From Epiperipatus broadwayi (taxonomy: Eukaryota > Onychophora > Udeonychophora > Euonychophora > Peripatidae): a stretch of 64,000 bases of DNA. The DNA lies in assembly GCA_028023455.1 (NCBI GenBank), contig JAQFVV010000050.1, positions 2,854,626 through 2,918,625 of the forward strand, read 5' to 3'. Shown one piece after another: positions 1-12,618 of the stretch (the first letter of the stretch is position 1; each line of letters opens with the position of its first letter). The notes beneath the pieces were generated by a model. The model saw only the letters and a program-made list of their open reading frames with translations. It had not been told where the DNA came from and did no database searches. A program made the position numbers and the translations under genes.

Positions 1-384
1 TGGATTTTGTAATTTACTAGTGATTCATTATTTCCGTATTTTATTTTTTCGTACCTACAATAAACATTTAAAATTCTTTAATTAATTGTAAAAGATGATA
101 AAACGCTTTGCAGTACAATTTTTTTCTTCTATTGAATTATATATATGTTAAAAAAAGAATGTAACATTTATTAAAAAAGGCAAAATAGAGAGAGAAAAAA
201 AATTTTAAAAAATAAATACAAACTATTTGAAAAACATACTTTTACATTTTTATTTATAAAAATCGAAAATCCTTTCGTTTACAGAAAATTCAATAAAACA
301 ATCAATGAAGTTACTTCTACATAATAATTTCCAAGACATTTTAAGGTAATATCTTTTTTTCAATTTTTTTTCCTGACGTGTTTG
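1..384. other. AT-rich intergenic DNA
   Basis: Very AT-rich sequence with short homopolymer runs. I see no gene, repeat unit or recognisable element in it. Confidence 0.5.
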
Positions 385-1060
385 GTTGCAGTGAAATGAT
401 TTGCAGGTTCTGGAACTCAGGCTCCAGGGATCGAACACAGCTATGTCAGTTTCTGTGCTCTTATTTCTTACAATCTCCTATTTTTATAAATTACTTTTAG
501 GTTTTGTAACATATGTTTTACCTTTTCTCACATATAATATATATATGAGATTGGAAAATATCATATCTTATCTAGCCTTCAGAGGTGAACTAGTTCAGAT
601 TCCTTCCTTACCTGATCGGATTAAGCATTCATTGATACTAATCAATGAGCAAACAGATAGATAAAAATCAGCCATTGATTAGTATGGTCCAATAGGCAGT
701 GATGCTCTCTGAACCCAGTTGCTTCCAGTGAGGTTGAGTACCTGGCAATAAATAGTCAGCCTTTTTGGAGGTAAGAAGAAAACGTCTGTCTGACCTAACT
801 GACAGAATACATTCTCCTTTGAAGTCTCTGCTATCAGTGAGCATTTCCCTTATAGCCATTATGCTATGGGACTATGCAGTGAGGCAAATCCATAATAGAA
901 TTGGAAGCTGCAAAGATCGGACTCGGACTCGACTTGAGGCAAACTGTATAGTATAGCTGGAAGAGTCATTGGACAAACTCATGAGGCAGGCTGTTACATA
1001 CAGCTGGAAGCGAGTCAAGTCTGTCAGGGACCACTGACCCTGCATTAATTGGGATTATAT
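385..1060. other. Unassigned block of higher GC
   Basis: This block is richer in G+C than its surroundings, most clearly at 890-1040. All frames are broken; the best open stretches are under 90 codons and match no family I know. It could be an old repeat or a decayed coding relic. It holds a nearly palindromic ATTGATACTAATCAATG at 632-648 and no clear element ends. Confidence 0.3.
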
Positions 1061-1655
1061 ACATAGCAATATATTTATTGATTTGTATATTATGTAATAA
1101 TATTTAATCCTAATAAATTACATTAATTGAACTTCAGGTGTTCGTATTTTTTGTTACCGTTGATTTGTGTCTGCAATCCAGACCAAACAGAACAGAAAGC
1201 TTAAATGAAATACAATAAGACACTTCAAAACTTATCACTAAGTTTAGAGAAATGTATATTGGGAATAAAAAAGGAGGGATAAGAAATGTTATCATTGAAA
1301 AAAGACATTTAAATGAAACTGATGTAGATATATTACTAGAAGAAATGACTATAGATTGACATTTGAAGTGAGATGTATGAATAATCAAATTTGCTCAATT
1401 AGCATGGAGAAAAGAAGTTATATGCTGAAAAAACTACTTAAATTTGGATAGATTTTTATGGAAGTGAATCAGTAATAATTAAAAGAGATGATGATGATAT
1501 GTAATTGTTTAAATATTTAAAAATACATAAGGAAAAATATCTGTTATTAGATTCATCTGTTTATTATCATCTACTTAATAAACAAACCATTTGTTGAATC
1601 ATTTAAATTTTTATTTGACCATAAAATCTTTCTTATCTAGTTATATATTTTTTAT
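1061..1655. other. AT-rich intergenic DNA
   Basis: AT-rich with no recognisable gene or repeat. A short run of GAT triplets lies near 1488-1500. Confidence 0.4.
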
Positions 1656-1660
1656 CTATT

Positions 1661-2111
<451 letters not shown>

Positions 2112-2117
2112 TATAGA

Positions 2118-2262
2118 ATAAATGTGAGATAGATGGATGAAATAAGAAAGTGTGCAGAGATGATGCAGAAAAGGGAGGATGGAAATAGGAAAAGATGGAC
2201 TGAATTTAGAGAGAGCTTCATCCTGCAGTGTATTGATAATGTTTAGTAATGATGATGTTTAT
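2118..2262 (+). mobile_element. RTE retrotransposon 3'-end fragment
   Basis: This corresponds to the last part of the RTE open reading frame, matching the DEIRK and FILQW-type C-terminus of the full copy at 15963-19260, and it ends in GATGATG. It is 5'-truncated and has point changes (the tryptophan before the terminal ID is a cysteine). It abuts the tetranucleotide array, which may have grown at the insertion boundary. Confidence 0.75.
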
Positions 2263-3312
2263 TTTGCTTGTCTAAGGACCATCTATCTATCTGTCTCTAC
2301 TTTTCTTAGCTATTTGTCTTATTATTTCTTTGTAATATTACTAATTATCTATCTATCTAATTGCATAACTGTTTATATAATGAGTATGTTTATAATTGTG
2401 TGACTTATGCATAATATAAAAACTTTTCGTCAATACAAAAGTGATTTTTAATTTAATTAAAATAAATTATTTACATCGAATATAAACAAGTTTAAATATT
2501 ATACATTTCAGTTAAAATGAAGTAGACTCTTTTTAAGAATAAAGTAGGTTCAACAAACGATCTAAATAAGCTATTAACTTAAAAAGATTGTGAATCATTG
2601 CAGTATATCAAGAGAAAGTGGAAAGTTATAATTTATAACAAAAAATAATTTAGCTACCATGTTGTTTTCTGCAAACATAACAAGGCTTTTTATCATCATA
2701 TAAAATAATTGAATGGTTAATTCTTCAGGAATTTATAAGAAGTTTATATCTTTGGAAAATGGTAAAACAGTCTGCACATTTATGGGCCTTGAATTGCAGT
2801 ATCTTCCACTCCACTGCTACTTCATACTACAGAGGCACTATCACCATCACCAGAAGCAACGTATTGACAATTATAGAAATAATAACCTTTGAAATCCTGA
2901 GTTTCAAAACATGGATCAGATGATATTAATCCTATGTCAGCATGATTACCACAAAGAACAATGTTATCGTAAAGTGCTACCATACACAACAAAGTACTTC
3001 TCAACAATTAACAGTTTTGATGCTATGTTACTGAGTGAGTACACAGATGCAAAATCATTAATTTGGTAATTTTTATACTTTAATTTAAGAACTACAATTT
3101 TTATTATTTGACATAGAATAAAATTCACTGAACTATTTTTTTTTTAAAAAAATCTAATTTTAAATACCCACAGATTATGATACTAATAAATATAATATAG
3201 TAAATGTAGGAATACAATCATGCACTTTAAGACAATATTATGAAAGAAAATACCTGAAGACAATAACAAAATTATTTAACCCAATTAATGGATTGCTATG
3301 TTAATATTGCTA
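2263..3312. other. AT-rich intergenic DNA
   Basis: No gene or known element is visible. A few scattered TATC/TGTC repeats continue to about 2366. Confidence 0.4.
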
Positions 3313-3412
3313 TGTGATGTGAAGAAGAGAAGCTAAAAGTCAGAGATGGATTGAACATGGAGAGACCTTCGGCAGTGGATTCATAAATATCAAAAATGAT
3401 GATGATGATGAC
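3313..3412 (+). mobile_element. RTE retrotransposon 3'-end fragment
   Basis: About 100 bp matching the extreme 3' end of the RTE family: the WRREAK-type region, then a GGAGAGACCTTC motif, then a (GATGAT)n tail. Internal bases are missing and the frame is broken, so it is a dead 5'-truncated insertion. Confidence 0.75.
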
Positions 3413-3672
3413 GTTTCTGCAGCACATGGGTATTTTGAAGGTATAGGGCAGGCAGGGTAGAACTGTGGTTCATGATTGGATGCAGATTGGTAATTGATTT
3501 AATATGGATCCTGGACTTTTTTTAGTAATCATGATATCATTTTTAATAGCATGATGTATTTGCAGTTTATTTTAAAAACATACATACTTTATTCACTTGT
3601 GGTGGCAATTTTGAAATGATTGCGTACAATTTTATATTTGCTATGGTTTAATTATTATCATTTTAGAGCAAC

Positions 3673-4573
3673 ATATGAGGGGGAACTCAAAAATAATGAA
3701 ATTGCTTTCTGGTAGGCATGTCTGTTATAGCACATTCTTCTGTGGATCAATACTCCTTGCTAAAGCCTTTCTGCATTAATCTATCAAATTACCTCACCAC
3801 ATAAAATCATAGTCCCATAAAGGACATTTTGGTGCATTTCACGTTATGCGTTGAATTTTTGTAATGGCTGAAAAGATGGAACAACATGAAATCCTGTTTT
3901 CTTTTAGGGAAAGTGGCAGAAGAAACATTTGTGATACATAAAACAGCTTAAAAGCAAGTTGCTCTGGGGAACCCCAAATTTATGAGTGGTTTAATGGAAG
4001 TAGCACATTCATTGCATCTCCCAAAAACTCGGCAGGTAAAGTTCAAAGTCAAGATGATGCTGGTTTTTTGAATGCAAACATCTTTATTCACTCAGAATTT
4101 GTTCATAACAATCAGACCTTTGCAACCAATAAGATCTGAAACTCTCACATGTTGCTGTAATATTTAAATGTCTCAATCTGTAACAAAGTGAGAAGTATGT
4201 GGTTTATCACGAGAGCATTATCATACAAAGCATTTGATAACATTTTTTTTATTAAATTCTGCACAGCCCAGCTTATCCATCAGCCTCAGTCACTCAATCT
4301 CAATTCACGTGACTTTTTTTTATTCTTTCGAATGAAAAAATGTCTCAATTTTTTTGTACACTTAGAAATAGTGAAGAAAAAATGATGGAGGCATTAAAAG
4401 GCATCTCTATGCAAGTGCTTCTGGACTACTTCAAAAAATGAAAAACACATTGAGATTGGTACATTGCATTAAATAACTCTCCTTTGAAATGAATTCATTT
4501 TGCAACACCTAAAAATAAATAGATATTTTTTTATTACAAAATGACGGTTATTTTGCCCTCCCCCCTCATATTG
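3673..4573 (+). mobile_element. Mariner/Tc1-type transposon relic
   Basis: A DNA transposon relic of about 0.9 kb, against about 1.3 kb for a complete mariner. Terminal inverted repeats can be aligned: the left end starts TGAGGGGGA... and the reverse complement of the right end starts TGAGGGGGGA..., with a TA next to each end. Inside are degraded transposase parts in order: an N-terminal MAEKMEQ-like start near 3864, a helix-turn-helix remnant (YEWFNG), a KVKMMLVFF-like block followed by HSEFV, and a C-terminal catalytic-region relic resembling PPYSPDLxPxDFFLF (at 4275-4345) followed by KMKKCL-like residues. Frameshifts, stops and an internal deletion mean it cannot be active. Confidence 0.8.
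4188..4385 (+). pseudogene. Mariner transposase C-terminal relic
   Basis: A 65-codon open stretch. Residues about 32-48 (QPQSLNLNSRDFFLFFR) match the mariner catalytic signature QPPYSPDLNPCDFFLFPK with several substitutions. The third acidic catalytic residue is kept as the D of RDFF, but the upstream proline-rich part is eroded. It belongs to the relic at 3673-4573. Confidence 0.7.
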
Positions 4574-4971
4574 CAATATTTAATTGTATGGGTTCTTTTT
4601 TTGTTTGTATGTCATTGAGTGATGTTGTATAGTTTTAATTCAAATGATATTGATTTTGTTCTTTTACTTTGATTTTTAAACATCAACTTCGTTGACTTTA
4701 ATTGAGCAATATAGTTAATTATTTTTAATTTATATTCAGAAAAATTAAGAATTACTGCCACTGAACTCAAATACAAGTAACAAAGGTAATATATTTGATT
4801 TTATATTTAAAAATGAGCAATTTTATTTAAATTCTTAATCATAATGACTTCAACAGCCAAAAAAAAAGGGGGGGGGGGTAGAGACAGGGAACTCGTTCTA
4901 AAATTTAAATGGCCTTATTTCAAAACAAGTTGTTTATAAACTAATTTCAATTTTTGGGACAACATATTCTT
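4574..4971. other. AT-rich intergenic DNA with A9G10 tract
   Basis: AT-rich. It contains a poly-A/poly-G junction at 4859-4879 and nothing else that I recognise. Confidence 0.4.
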
Positions 4972-5610
4972 CACATGATAATTATTTCCTATGCTTACAC
5001 AAGTTGTTAAAGCAGTGATGTGATGTGATGTACTCTAAACAAACAAACAGTAACAAAAAAACTCCATACTGTAGTGCCATCGGTGGATGCAAGAAGATCT
5101 TTTGCATAAATCCCTATATATTACTTACCCAACCAAAATCCCCAGAGTAGATTCCAGTTTATGATTTCACCAGTTTATGAAAGCATAGGAAATGGTAATC
5201 ATGTGATGTTTTAGTTGTTTATACCAATCCTGCCCATACGATTATGGTGATTGTGGTTTTTACAAAGCCAACAACACCAAAATGTATAGATAATAAGCTG
5301 GATTCAGACCAATGTGAGCTTGGATCAAACACTGAATTGAGACTATTATTATGTTTTTATATTGGATTCATAGCTTTATAGTTAACTAAATAGGTAAAAT
5401 GTGATTACTGGAAAGTTGCATTAGATCTTAAGATCTAAGTGGAATTCTCTCAGATCCAAGATTGTACAATGATGAAAACCACAAGACAGAAACTAGTCTG
5501 GGGATATTGAGTGAGTAGGTAATAGATAGGTATTTTATTTACAAATTCTTGTCATCCACTGATTATTAAGGCTTGCTCTAGGTGGCACTTATTGCCACTG
5601 TTTTAATAAA
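4972..5610 (+). mobile_element. Palindromic hammerhead element, family 1 copy 1
   Basis: Family 1 copy, diverged, with end A (CACATGAT...) on the left and end B on the right. Inner arms match the other family 1 copies: a GGATGC block, AAATCCC, then ACTAGTCTGGGGATATTG. Candidate flanking direct repeats are ATATTCTT at 4964-4971 and 5611-5618, with one further mismatched base. A decayed hammerhead motif lies at 5454-5512. A (GTGAT)3 run near 5008 is peculiar to this copy. Confidence 0.7.
5454..5512 (+). ncRNA. Decayed hammerhead ribozyme motif
   Basis: Aligns position by position with the 59-nt hammerhead of family 1. The core reads ATGATGA rather than CTGATGA, followed by GAAAC, the TA loop and GTC. 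The lower half of stem I is largely lost. Probably inactive. Confidence 0.4.
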
Positions 5611-5618
5611 ATATTCTT

Positions 5619-6200
5619 GAATCATTATACTCAGCAATAAAATTTGTAAAATCAAAACATTGAGCACAACTGATGAATGAATGCTTTACAAAACGATTGC
5701 CATGCTTCCTTAATATGAAGCAGTTTTGCCTCGCATCTTATTTGATTGGTCGAAATGTTGTTTCTTTTTTCAATGATATAAAGATATCACAAGAAATATG
5801 GGCATTTGATACTGTAACAGTCAGAAAATGTGTGACCCATAAACATAGTGCAGAATTCGACCACCACACATAACAGCAGCACCATCGAGGTAGCGAAGCC
5901 ACCCGTGTTACTGAGTTCGAACATAGTTTATCGGTTTCACAATACAATCCACGAAACAATGCATCTGATGTGACATTAGTAAATATTTCCTTAGGCATGG
6001 TGGTCAGGGATATGCAAGAGATTCATGATTTTATTCTCGAGTTAGCCAATAATCAAACTAATATTAATTAAACATTCATATTTACATAATCGAGGAAATA
6101 TTATATAGAATGGGTATCGAATAAATGAAACGTAACTGCAGACATATAGTTTAAAATTATTTATTCATATATTTTAATAAGAAAATCATTTACTAATAAT
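5619..6200. other. Intergenic DNA, nothing recognised
   Basis: Two overlapping open stretches on opposite strands (about 66 and 86 codons) show no known motif. The part at 5860-5960 is somewhat richer in G+C. Confidence 0.35.
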
Positions 6201-6205
6201 ATTTT

Positions 6206-6432
6206 ATGGATTCAAAGCTTCATTAGTGTGATTTGCAATACTATTATATTTTAAAGAATACATTTATTTATTTATACATTATTTTATATTGAGGACTTCA
6301 GTAGTGGTATTTCCGATACTGTAATGTTTACAAAAGGAGTACATTTATTTGTTTCGACCTTATTTTATCTTGAGGACCTCAGTAACGGTATTTCCAATAC
6401 TGTAATGTATACAAAAGGAATTCATTTATTTG
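6206..6432. repeat. Three-copy ~80-bp tandem repeat
   Basis: Three diverged units of about 80 bp. Each carries a version of TTCAGTAGTGGTATTTCCGA, a GATACTGTAATGT-like block and ATACATTTATTTG. The second and third units, starting near 6288 and 6369, are the most alike; the first, near 6206, is more diverged. Confidence 0.7.
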
Positions 6433-6655
6433 AAGGCGTAATCTAGCTACCTAAAATTCTCGAGTAAGTATTTCTAATGCATGCCTTGGGGAATTTATAC
6501 CTTTGCAATGCAAGAGTCTAAAGTAAGATTTAAGAGTAGTGGCGGACATATATTTATCTAATTAAAATATTTATTTTATGACTAAGGGCAAACATTTATT
6601 TGAGAGTGAATTATGAAGATAATGCAGAGGCGGAGTGATATATAGAATAATAAAA

Positions 6656-6990
6656 TTAAGTAAAGGAACACGTGGTACGCTTTAGAAAGGCGATATGGAA
6701 TGGCAGTATATCGAAACTGCAATGCCACAAATGGGTTTATAAGAATGTTGGGCTGGTCTCTGCCATCGGCCCAATGAAGTAAGGTGTCACATAAGCATAA
6801 CCAGGGACAAGCAGTCTGTGTCGCAGTTTTCCGGCTGGCTGTGTGACTTTGTCAAGTCCTACGGGAGCACCCATTATGCCCACTTGTGTAGGATGACTGG
6901 GGTTAATTTCAACCCTGAAGAATCTGGAAATTTCATGGCGGAATGGGTCATCGCATCTCTAAAATGTAACACATGTATAATGTATAAACG
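6656..6990. other. Unassigned GC-richer island
   Basis: About 330 bp with clearly higher G+C than its surroundings, including GGCTGGTCTCTGCCATCGG and CCTACGGGAGCACCC. There are no long open frames, tRNA boxes or element ends. It could be an old SINE-like repeat, a decayed coding relic or a conserved non-coding element. I do not recognise it. Confidence 0.3.
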
Positions 6991-9227
6991 ATTATGATGA
7001 GATTTTAAATAGATTTCTAACTCGGCCCTACATTATCAACATTTAATAAAGAACTCTGGCGACTCTCAAAGAAATGTAATTTTCTAGAATTATTCATTAG
7101 ATTTAATAAATACAAAACATATATAAACTGGGAGTTATTACAACTAATATGCCAGCCATTTGTGAAGTAGTAGGCCCTGCATTACAATAAATGATGCATT
7201 GAATGCGTGTTGATTTATATGAAAGTTAAGTTATTTAGGAAAGTAAATATTAATGAAAATTTGACAAGCATTCATTGTTTCAAGTGATCCTAGATTTAAA
7301 CTTTGAAAATAAAGACAATTATGAGCATGCAATAATTAAATAATAAATATAGATAAAATGTAGATTTTAGAAATACGCACCCAAGAAAGATAGAATGAGG
7401 TAAGCTAGATTATTAGAGAAATTTACATATTAAGTTAATTATTCAGTTTTAGTTATACATATGATAGTTTTTACATTTCATAATTTAGATAAGTAGTATG
7501 AAGAAGAGCTATAGCATATTATTAGAGTACTCTAGAGTTTGAACACAGAAAGGTACCTGTTTTATAAGAAGTTTTCTGATTCCATTAGTTTAGCAGCAAA
7601 AAGTTCACGAGTGGCAATTCTTTTTTGTATTTAGATATTTCATTTACTTTCACAACAGCAGCAGCTTTCTCATTTATTTCAGGCAGCAGATCTTCATGGT
7701 GAATTTATGCCAGGCAATGGAAAGTTCGGCATCTGATAGGCCATCTCCCGATGGAGAATAATCTAGGTGCTTTTACTCGGTCATACCTTGGCAGGAACAA
7801 TTTATTTTTATATTTTGGAGACTCTCAGTGATCGAGAGCAAAGCTAAAGTTGAAGTGAATGTCTCCAGCAAGTCTAAGATGGCCTCTTTTCTTATCTTGA
7901 TCTTTCACATTTTTGTTAAGGTATTTTTAGGTTCTACTTAATCTGCCCTGAGGATAATCAGTGCATTTTGTTGGTTTTAATTAAAAAAAGCTGCCGTTCT
8001 ATTGTTTACATTTTACATTTACTAATTACATTTTGGGGAATTTTTCTTTAATTAATCTATTATCTATCACTGACCGATGCTTTTAAATTTCAAAGACAAA
8101 AAGGGAACATAAGATTATTTTAACTTTTAATTAAATATTACATCAGATTTTTTTAGAATTATTATTAAACGAAATTTAAACAAAGCAATAAATACGAACT
8201 TTATAATCCAAAATAAATGATTAAAATTATACAAAATCATATAACTAAAAGAAATCTAAATTATATTATTTTATCCCTATTTATTGCCTTTAATTTGAGA
8301 TCGAAATGTGTGCGTGTTTATGCTGAATTCTTTTTAATATTGCTACACACACAATTCGATACCAAAAAGTTTAAATTTGGGCGGGATAGACCAGTCAGTG
8401 AGAGATGACAGAAAAAGGTGAAACTTAAGATTCGAATATGAATCTTACTGTTTCAATACATCTGGAGCATAGCTCTCTAATGAAGTCTTTAAAAAAAAAT
8501 GCAATGAAATTTGAAAATTTTTATTACTTTTTTTTGTAATAGGCACATTTAATTTTTCTTTGATCAATTTCCTAATTTCCATGAAGCAATAAAGACAGAA
8601 AACTTTTTTTTAAAATAAAAAACCTTTATTAACACAATAACTATTTACAATTTATACAAATAATTAAACAAATGATAAATATGTTACAGTTTTGTATACC
8701 AAAACCCAAACAATTTGATGTATTCCACTATTAAGACAAAAAGTCTGCAGGTAATTAACTAGTTATCTTCAACTCAAGCAGGTTGTATCACTGTACTAGA
8801 AGGAGACTCTAAGACATGCAACTCAAGTGAGCAAAGCATGTAACAAAATGATTGATTAGCCCAAGGAATAAGCCACCCATAAGAATTAAACTTTTATTCA
8901 AGACAAATGTTTTATTGACCTCATGAGTTAGACAAAATGGATTAAAAATATAGTGATCATTCACAAACAAGGTCTTTCAAGTAGTGTAAATGTAATTGCA
9001 TAATATCGGGCTTGTTAGTATACAATTTTAATTTTTTGAATCATATTTTAATTTTTTTTAATTATTTGAAAAATGATTTAATTTTTATTAATTTGCGTAT
9101 GTATTGGTATGTGTGTGTGTATAAATTCTATAATATTTATGTATGCTCATATGAATTTCATATGTACAGTAATTTTGTGTGTTCTAATCCAAGTTTGAGG
9201 CAAACTTATTTTATAAAAATAATGATT
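6991..9227. other. AT-rich intergenic DNA
   Basis: About 2.2 kb without a recognisable gene or element. The part at 7650-7900 is slightly richer in G+C but has no motif I can name. Confidence 0.4.
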
Positions 9228-9302
9228 CTCAAAAGGTTTAAATTTATTACTTATTATTATGTTTCTCAAAAGGTTTAATAATTTATTACTTATTATTATG
9301 TT
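9228..9302. repeat. Two-copy 37-bp tandem duplication
   Basis: The unit starts CTCAAAAGGTTTAA and ends TTATTATTATGTTT. It occurs twice in a row with one small difference. Confidence 0.8.
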
Positions 9303-9558
9303 TATATGGTGTGTTTGTGTTTATTCTTGTGTGTTGTATAACAAGTAAAGATTTACAAAACTAATAATCAAATGTAGAGAAAGGTTGCATATGTAAGCAA
9401 AAAATCAAATTCTGATTCTTTCCTATGCCTTTGATACTCATGCTGTGGAGTCACTAGTTTTGTCATATTTTTCATCACATTATTTTCAAGTCTATAGCTA
9501 ACAAATGGATTATATGCAAATAAATTATATCTATGTGAAAGAATAAATATAACAAGAT

Positions 9559-9672
9559 AGCATCACTGGTGTGCATAAAGAATATAAATATCACTGGTGT
9601 GCATAACAAATATAAACAATACTGGTGTGCATAAAGAATGTAAACATCACTGATTACATAAAAAAATATAAA
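9559..9672. repeat. ~28-bp minisatellite, four copies
   Basis: Units of 28-29 bp built on ATCACTGGTGTGCATAA followed by an A-rich end. There are three good copies and a fourth decayed one. Confidence 0.85.
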
Positions 9673-11199
9673 ATGAAGAGATAAAACTCATTTTATCATT
9701 GTTACAGACAGTAGCCTACAATTTCTAGTTTTAGATAGACAATAAGCCAATTGCTATGCTGACAAATGCATATCCATCTTCTGGAAATGATTTGTATCTT
9801 TTTTTAGGATGAATCTTTTTCTTATAGACACCTTTGAGATTTATCAACTTTTGGGGTACAAGATAAAAATGAACAATTCTTATGTGAATACTTTTGGAAA
9901 TTCTGAAGCTATGGATTAACTCAGGTTAGAAGTATTATATATGGTTTGAATACAAATAAATTATAACAGAAGATCTAATTTAAACTTAGTTAATGATGAA
10001 TTAAAATTATGAACAAACAATAAAGTAATAATTATATTGGATGTTGAAATTTTTTTTTTCCTTATTTTTTAAATAGTAATCATTATTTGTCTTAGCCTTA
10101 TTACTTTCCTTAGTTTTTCTAGTTTCTATCAATGTTAAGTTTTTTGCTCTAACATTAATAAACTGAAGTTATTGTGAAAATTGTGTCTCAGGTCAGTTTT
10201 TTAAAAAATTCAATATGGCACCTGGGGAATCAAGCAGTTAACCAATAAGAGTTTTTTTGTCAAATATGTCAAATTTTGAATATCGCCATTTTACTATATA
10301 TATATATTTCTGGTGAAAACCAGTCCTCTGGTTGAAATATCAAAGTAGATTTAAAAACAAATATTTTTTTTCTATTTTTTTTTTGTAAGCCATTATTAGG
10401 TTAGAGACTATAATAATTATTTTCAGAATAGGTATAAAAACTTTAATCCTCAAAGATTAATATATATATTTTTTTGAAATAAAGATAAACACATGAAATA
10501 ATTTCACTTTTTTTCCAAGTAAAATATTTTAGTATCAAAAATAGGTTTATTCAACTATGTTTACAATAAAAGAAAAAAAAATATAAAATAACATTAAATT
10601 TGGCAATACATTTATAAACCATTAAATTACTTAATGTCCAATATTAACAAGATTCCATGTGGAATTTACTATAAAGTGAGGAGCTAACTTCAAATCTCTT
10701 TCTTTGATATCTTTTAATTTTTGTAAAAAAATTAATGTTGGATCAGGTATAACAGACTTGAAGATTAGGAAGCATCTGACAAACCATAGACAGAAAGTGA
10801 TGAACTTGCACTTCTTATAAATGCAAAATCCCCATAAGCCAAACCTTCTATGAGTGTGTTGATAATTGGATGTTTTGGAGTATAAATTTGATTAATCAAT
10901 ATTCTACATCCCTGAAGAATATTAAAATATTGAAATATTTTTCTTGGTTATACTTAACAATTTCCATTTACAGCACATTCTTGTAACATATAAATTGAGA
11001 CATCTGAATATAAAAAATAATTCTCAAAGTTCACTTAATGATGAACCAACACGTGTTAGAGGTTGTGAATTTGGCCAACTGACTTGCATTTGAGGGCCAC
11101 TTTTTATTATATTTTTAGATATCATTATTCACATGTATCTAAAAGGTATATAGGTAAAATGAGTTTTAAGTATGTCATATATGAGTAAATCAATCACAT
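9673..11199. other. AT-rich intergenic DNA
   Basis: No gene or known element seen. It includes A/T homopolymer runs and a short AT dinucleotide run near 10294-10306. Confidence 0.4.
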
Positions 11200-11238
11200 A
11201 ATGCTAATTGAAATTCAAATATAGTAAAATTGCTATCC

Positions 11239-11567
11239 TAAAACAGGCAAAACTCTCCATACAATAGTGTCAGTCAGTGTAAGCCAGAATAATCAATGGA
11301 TGCCAGAAGGCTTGTGCATAAAATCCCTATCTAGTGCCTACTCATCCAATATCCCCGGACTACTCTGATGAAAGCCACAAACTAGAAACTAGTCTGGGGA
11401 TATTAGATGAGTAGGAACTAGATAGGAATTGTATGCACAATCCTTCTGGCATCCATTGATTAGTCTGGCTTGTACTGAGTGGCACTACTGTATGGAGAGT
11501 TTTGCTTGCTTTAATAACAGTTATGAGCAAGCATAAGAAATGGTGATCATGTGATGTTCAGTGGTTT
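11239..11567 (-). mobile_element. Palindromic hammerhead element, family 1 copy 2
   Basis: Foldback of about 330 bp with end B (AAAACAGGCAAAACTC) on the left and end A (GATCATGTGATGTT) on the right. Flanking direct repeats AAAATTGCT-A/G-TCC lie at 11226-11238 and 11568-11580 (13 bp, one mismatch). The arms pair over most of their length around a centre near 11363. Joining the sequence outside the duplications restores the surrounding cluster repeat, which confirms a single insertion. Confidence 0.88.
11338..11414 (+). ncRNA. Hammerhead-like motif with extended stem I
   Basis: CTGATGA at 11365-11371, then GAAAC, TA and GTC as in the family 1 hammerhead. In this copy the upstream strand is the opposite arm of the palindrome, so stem I is a long, nearly perfect helix (11338-11356 with 11396-11414). 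Stem II is poorly paired here, so activity is doubtful. Confidence 0.4.
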
Positions 11568-11658
11568 AAAATTGCTGTCCACTAACAATAGAACACTTCC
11601 TATAGCATTATCAGTGAAAGAACTACAAATCTGAATAATACAGTAAAAATGTTGAGTA

Positions 11659-12618
11659 CACCTGGGTCTCATTTTACGCGATAGATAGGTTCCTCAGAAA
11701 ACATGCACAAATGAAATTGTGCAAAAATAGACATAACATACCTTGAAAAAGGTGGGATACAGACTGTGATTTTTCAAAAATCATGTAAAAGCAAAGCAAC
11801 GTAAAATTACTTTAAAATTCGCGCGCAAAAAAAATAAGGAAATAAAATATGACTAATAAAAAATTTCAAATTTGGAAAAAATTGATACAAGACAAACTTT
11901 TTTAAACTATAATATTTAATTTAATTCAAAACAAGATATTTTTATGCATAATTTACAGTAATTTACATTTTTTATACACGTTTTAATTATTATCGCTATT
12001 TGCCGGTAAACAGGTTTGTTTGAAAACTGATAAAAAAGTCAGATTCTTCACAAGATGAAATACAACTAGTGCCAACGTCACTCTCATGTTGTTTTAATTA
12101 ATGGTTTTCTGGTAACAACGTAATTAGTAATTAATCTAACAACTAAAAATTAAATTCCTATTTTTATCTTTAATTTTCAATTTTAATTGTGCCCACTGCT
12201 ATTACTCACCTTTTAAAAATAAACTTGCGGACACTAAATGATTAATAATTGATTACATTCTTTTTTAAAAAGCAAAAACAGAATGTGATTTAAAATGCAA
12301 AATTAACACACACAATGTTTGAACAAATTTACATTATAATCTTGTAAAATTTAATGTGTGTATACATAAAATGTGGAAATCATGATTTTAATTTCATTAT
12401 TGCATAAAATCTTACTATTATAAAGCACTGAAAATATTGAAATTACTAAGATGAATGTCGAATTCCAATAATGTGCTATTACTTTCAATATGATGTAAGT
12501 GAACAAAATTTATTATTTAAAGTAATAGCGCATTATCGGAGTTCGACTTCTGGTATAACGTGAATTGTGTAACTTCAAAATCGTGTTAAATAAGTCCGCG
12601 TAAAAAAAGACCCAGGTG
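11659..12618. mobile_element. Non-autonomous TIR DNA transposon, TA duplication
   Basis: A 960-bp element with terminal inverted repeats starting CACCTGGGTCT and continuing to TTTACGCG, with mismatches. It is flanked by TA at 11657-11658 and 12619-12620. There is no transposase frame. A subterminal hairpin pairs 12459-12485 with 12521-12547. The TA duplication points to the Tc1/mariner-type superfamily, but the TIR does not match the mariner relic in this window. The empty site is preserved in a neighbouring repeat copy at about 12911-12937. Confidence 0.85.
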
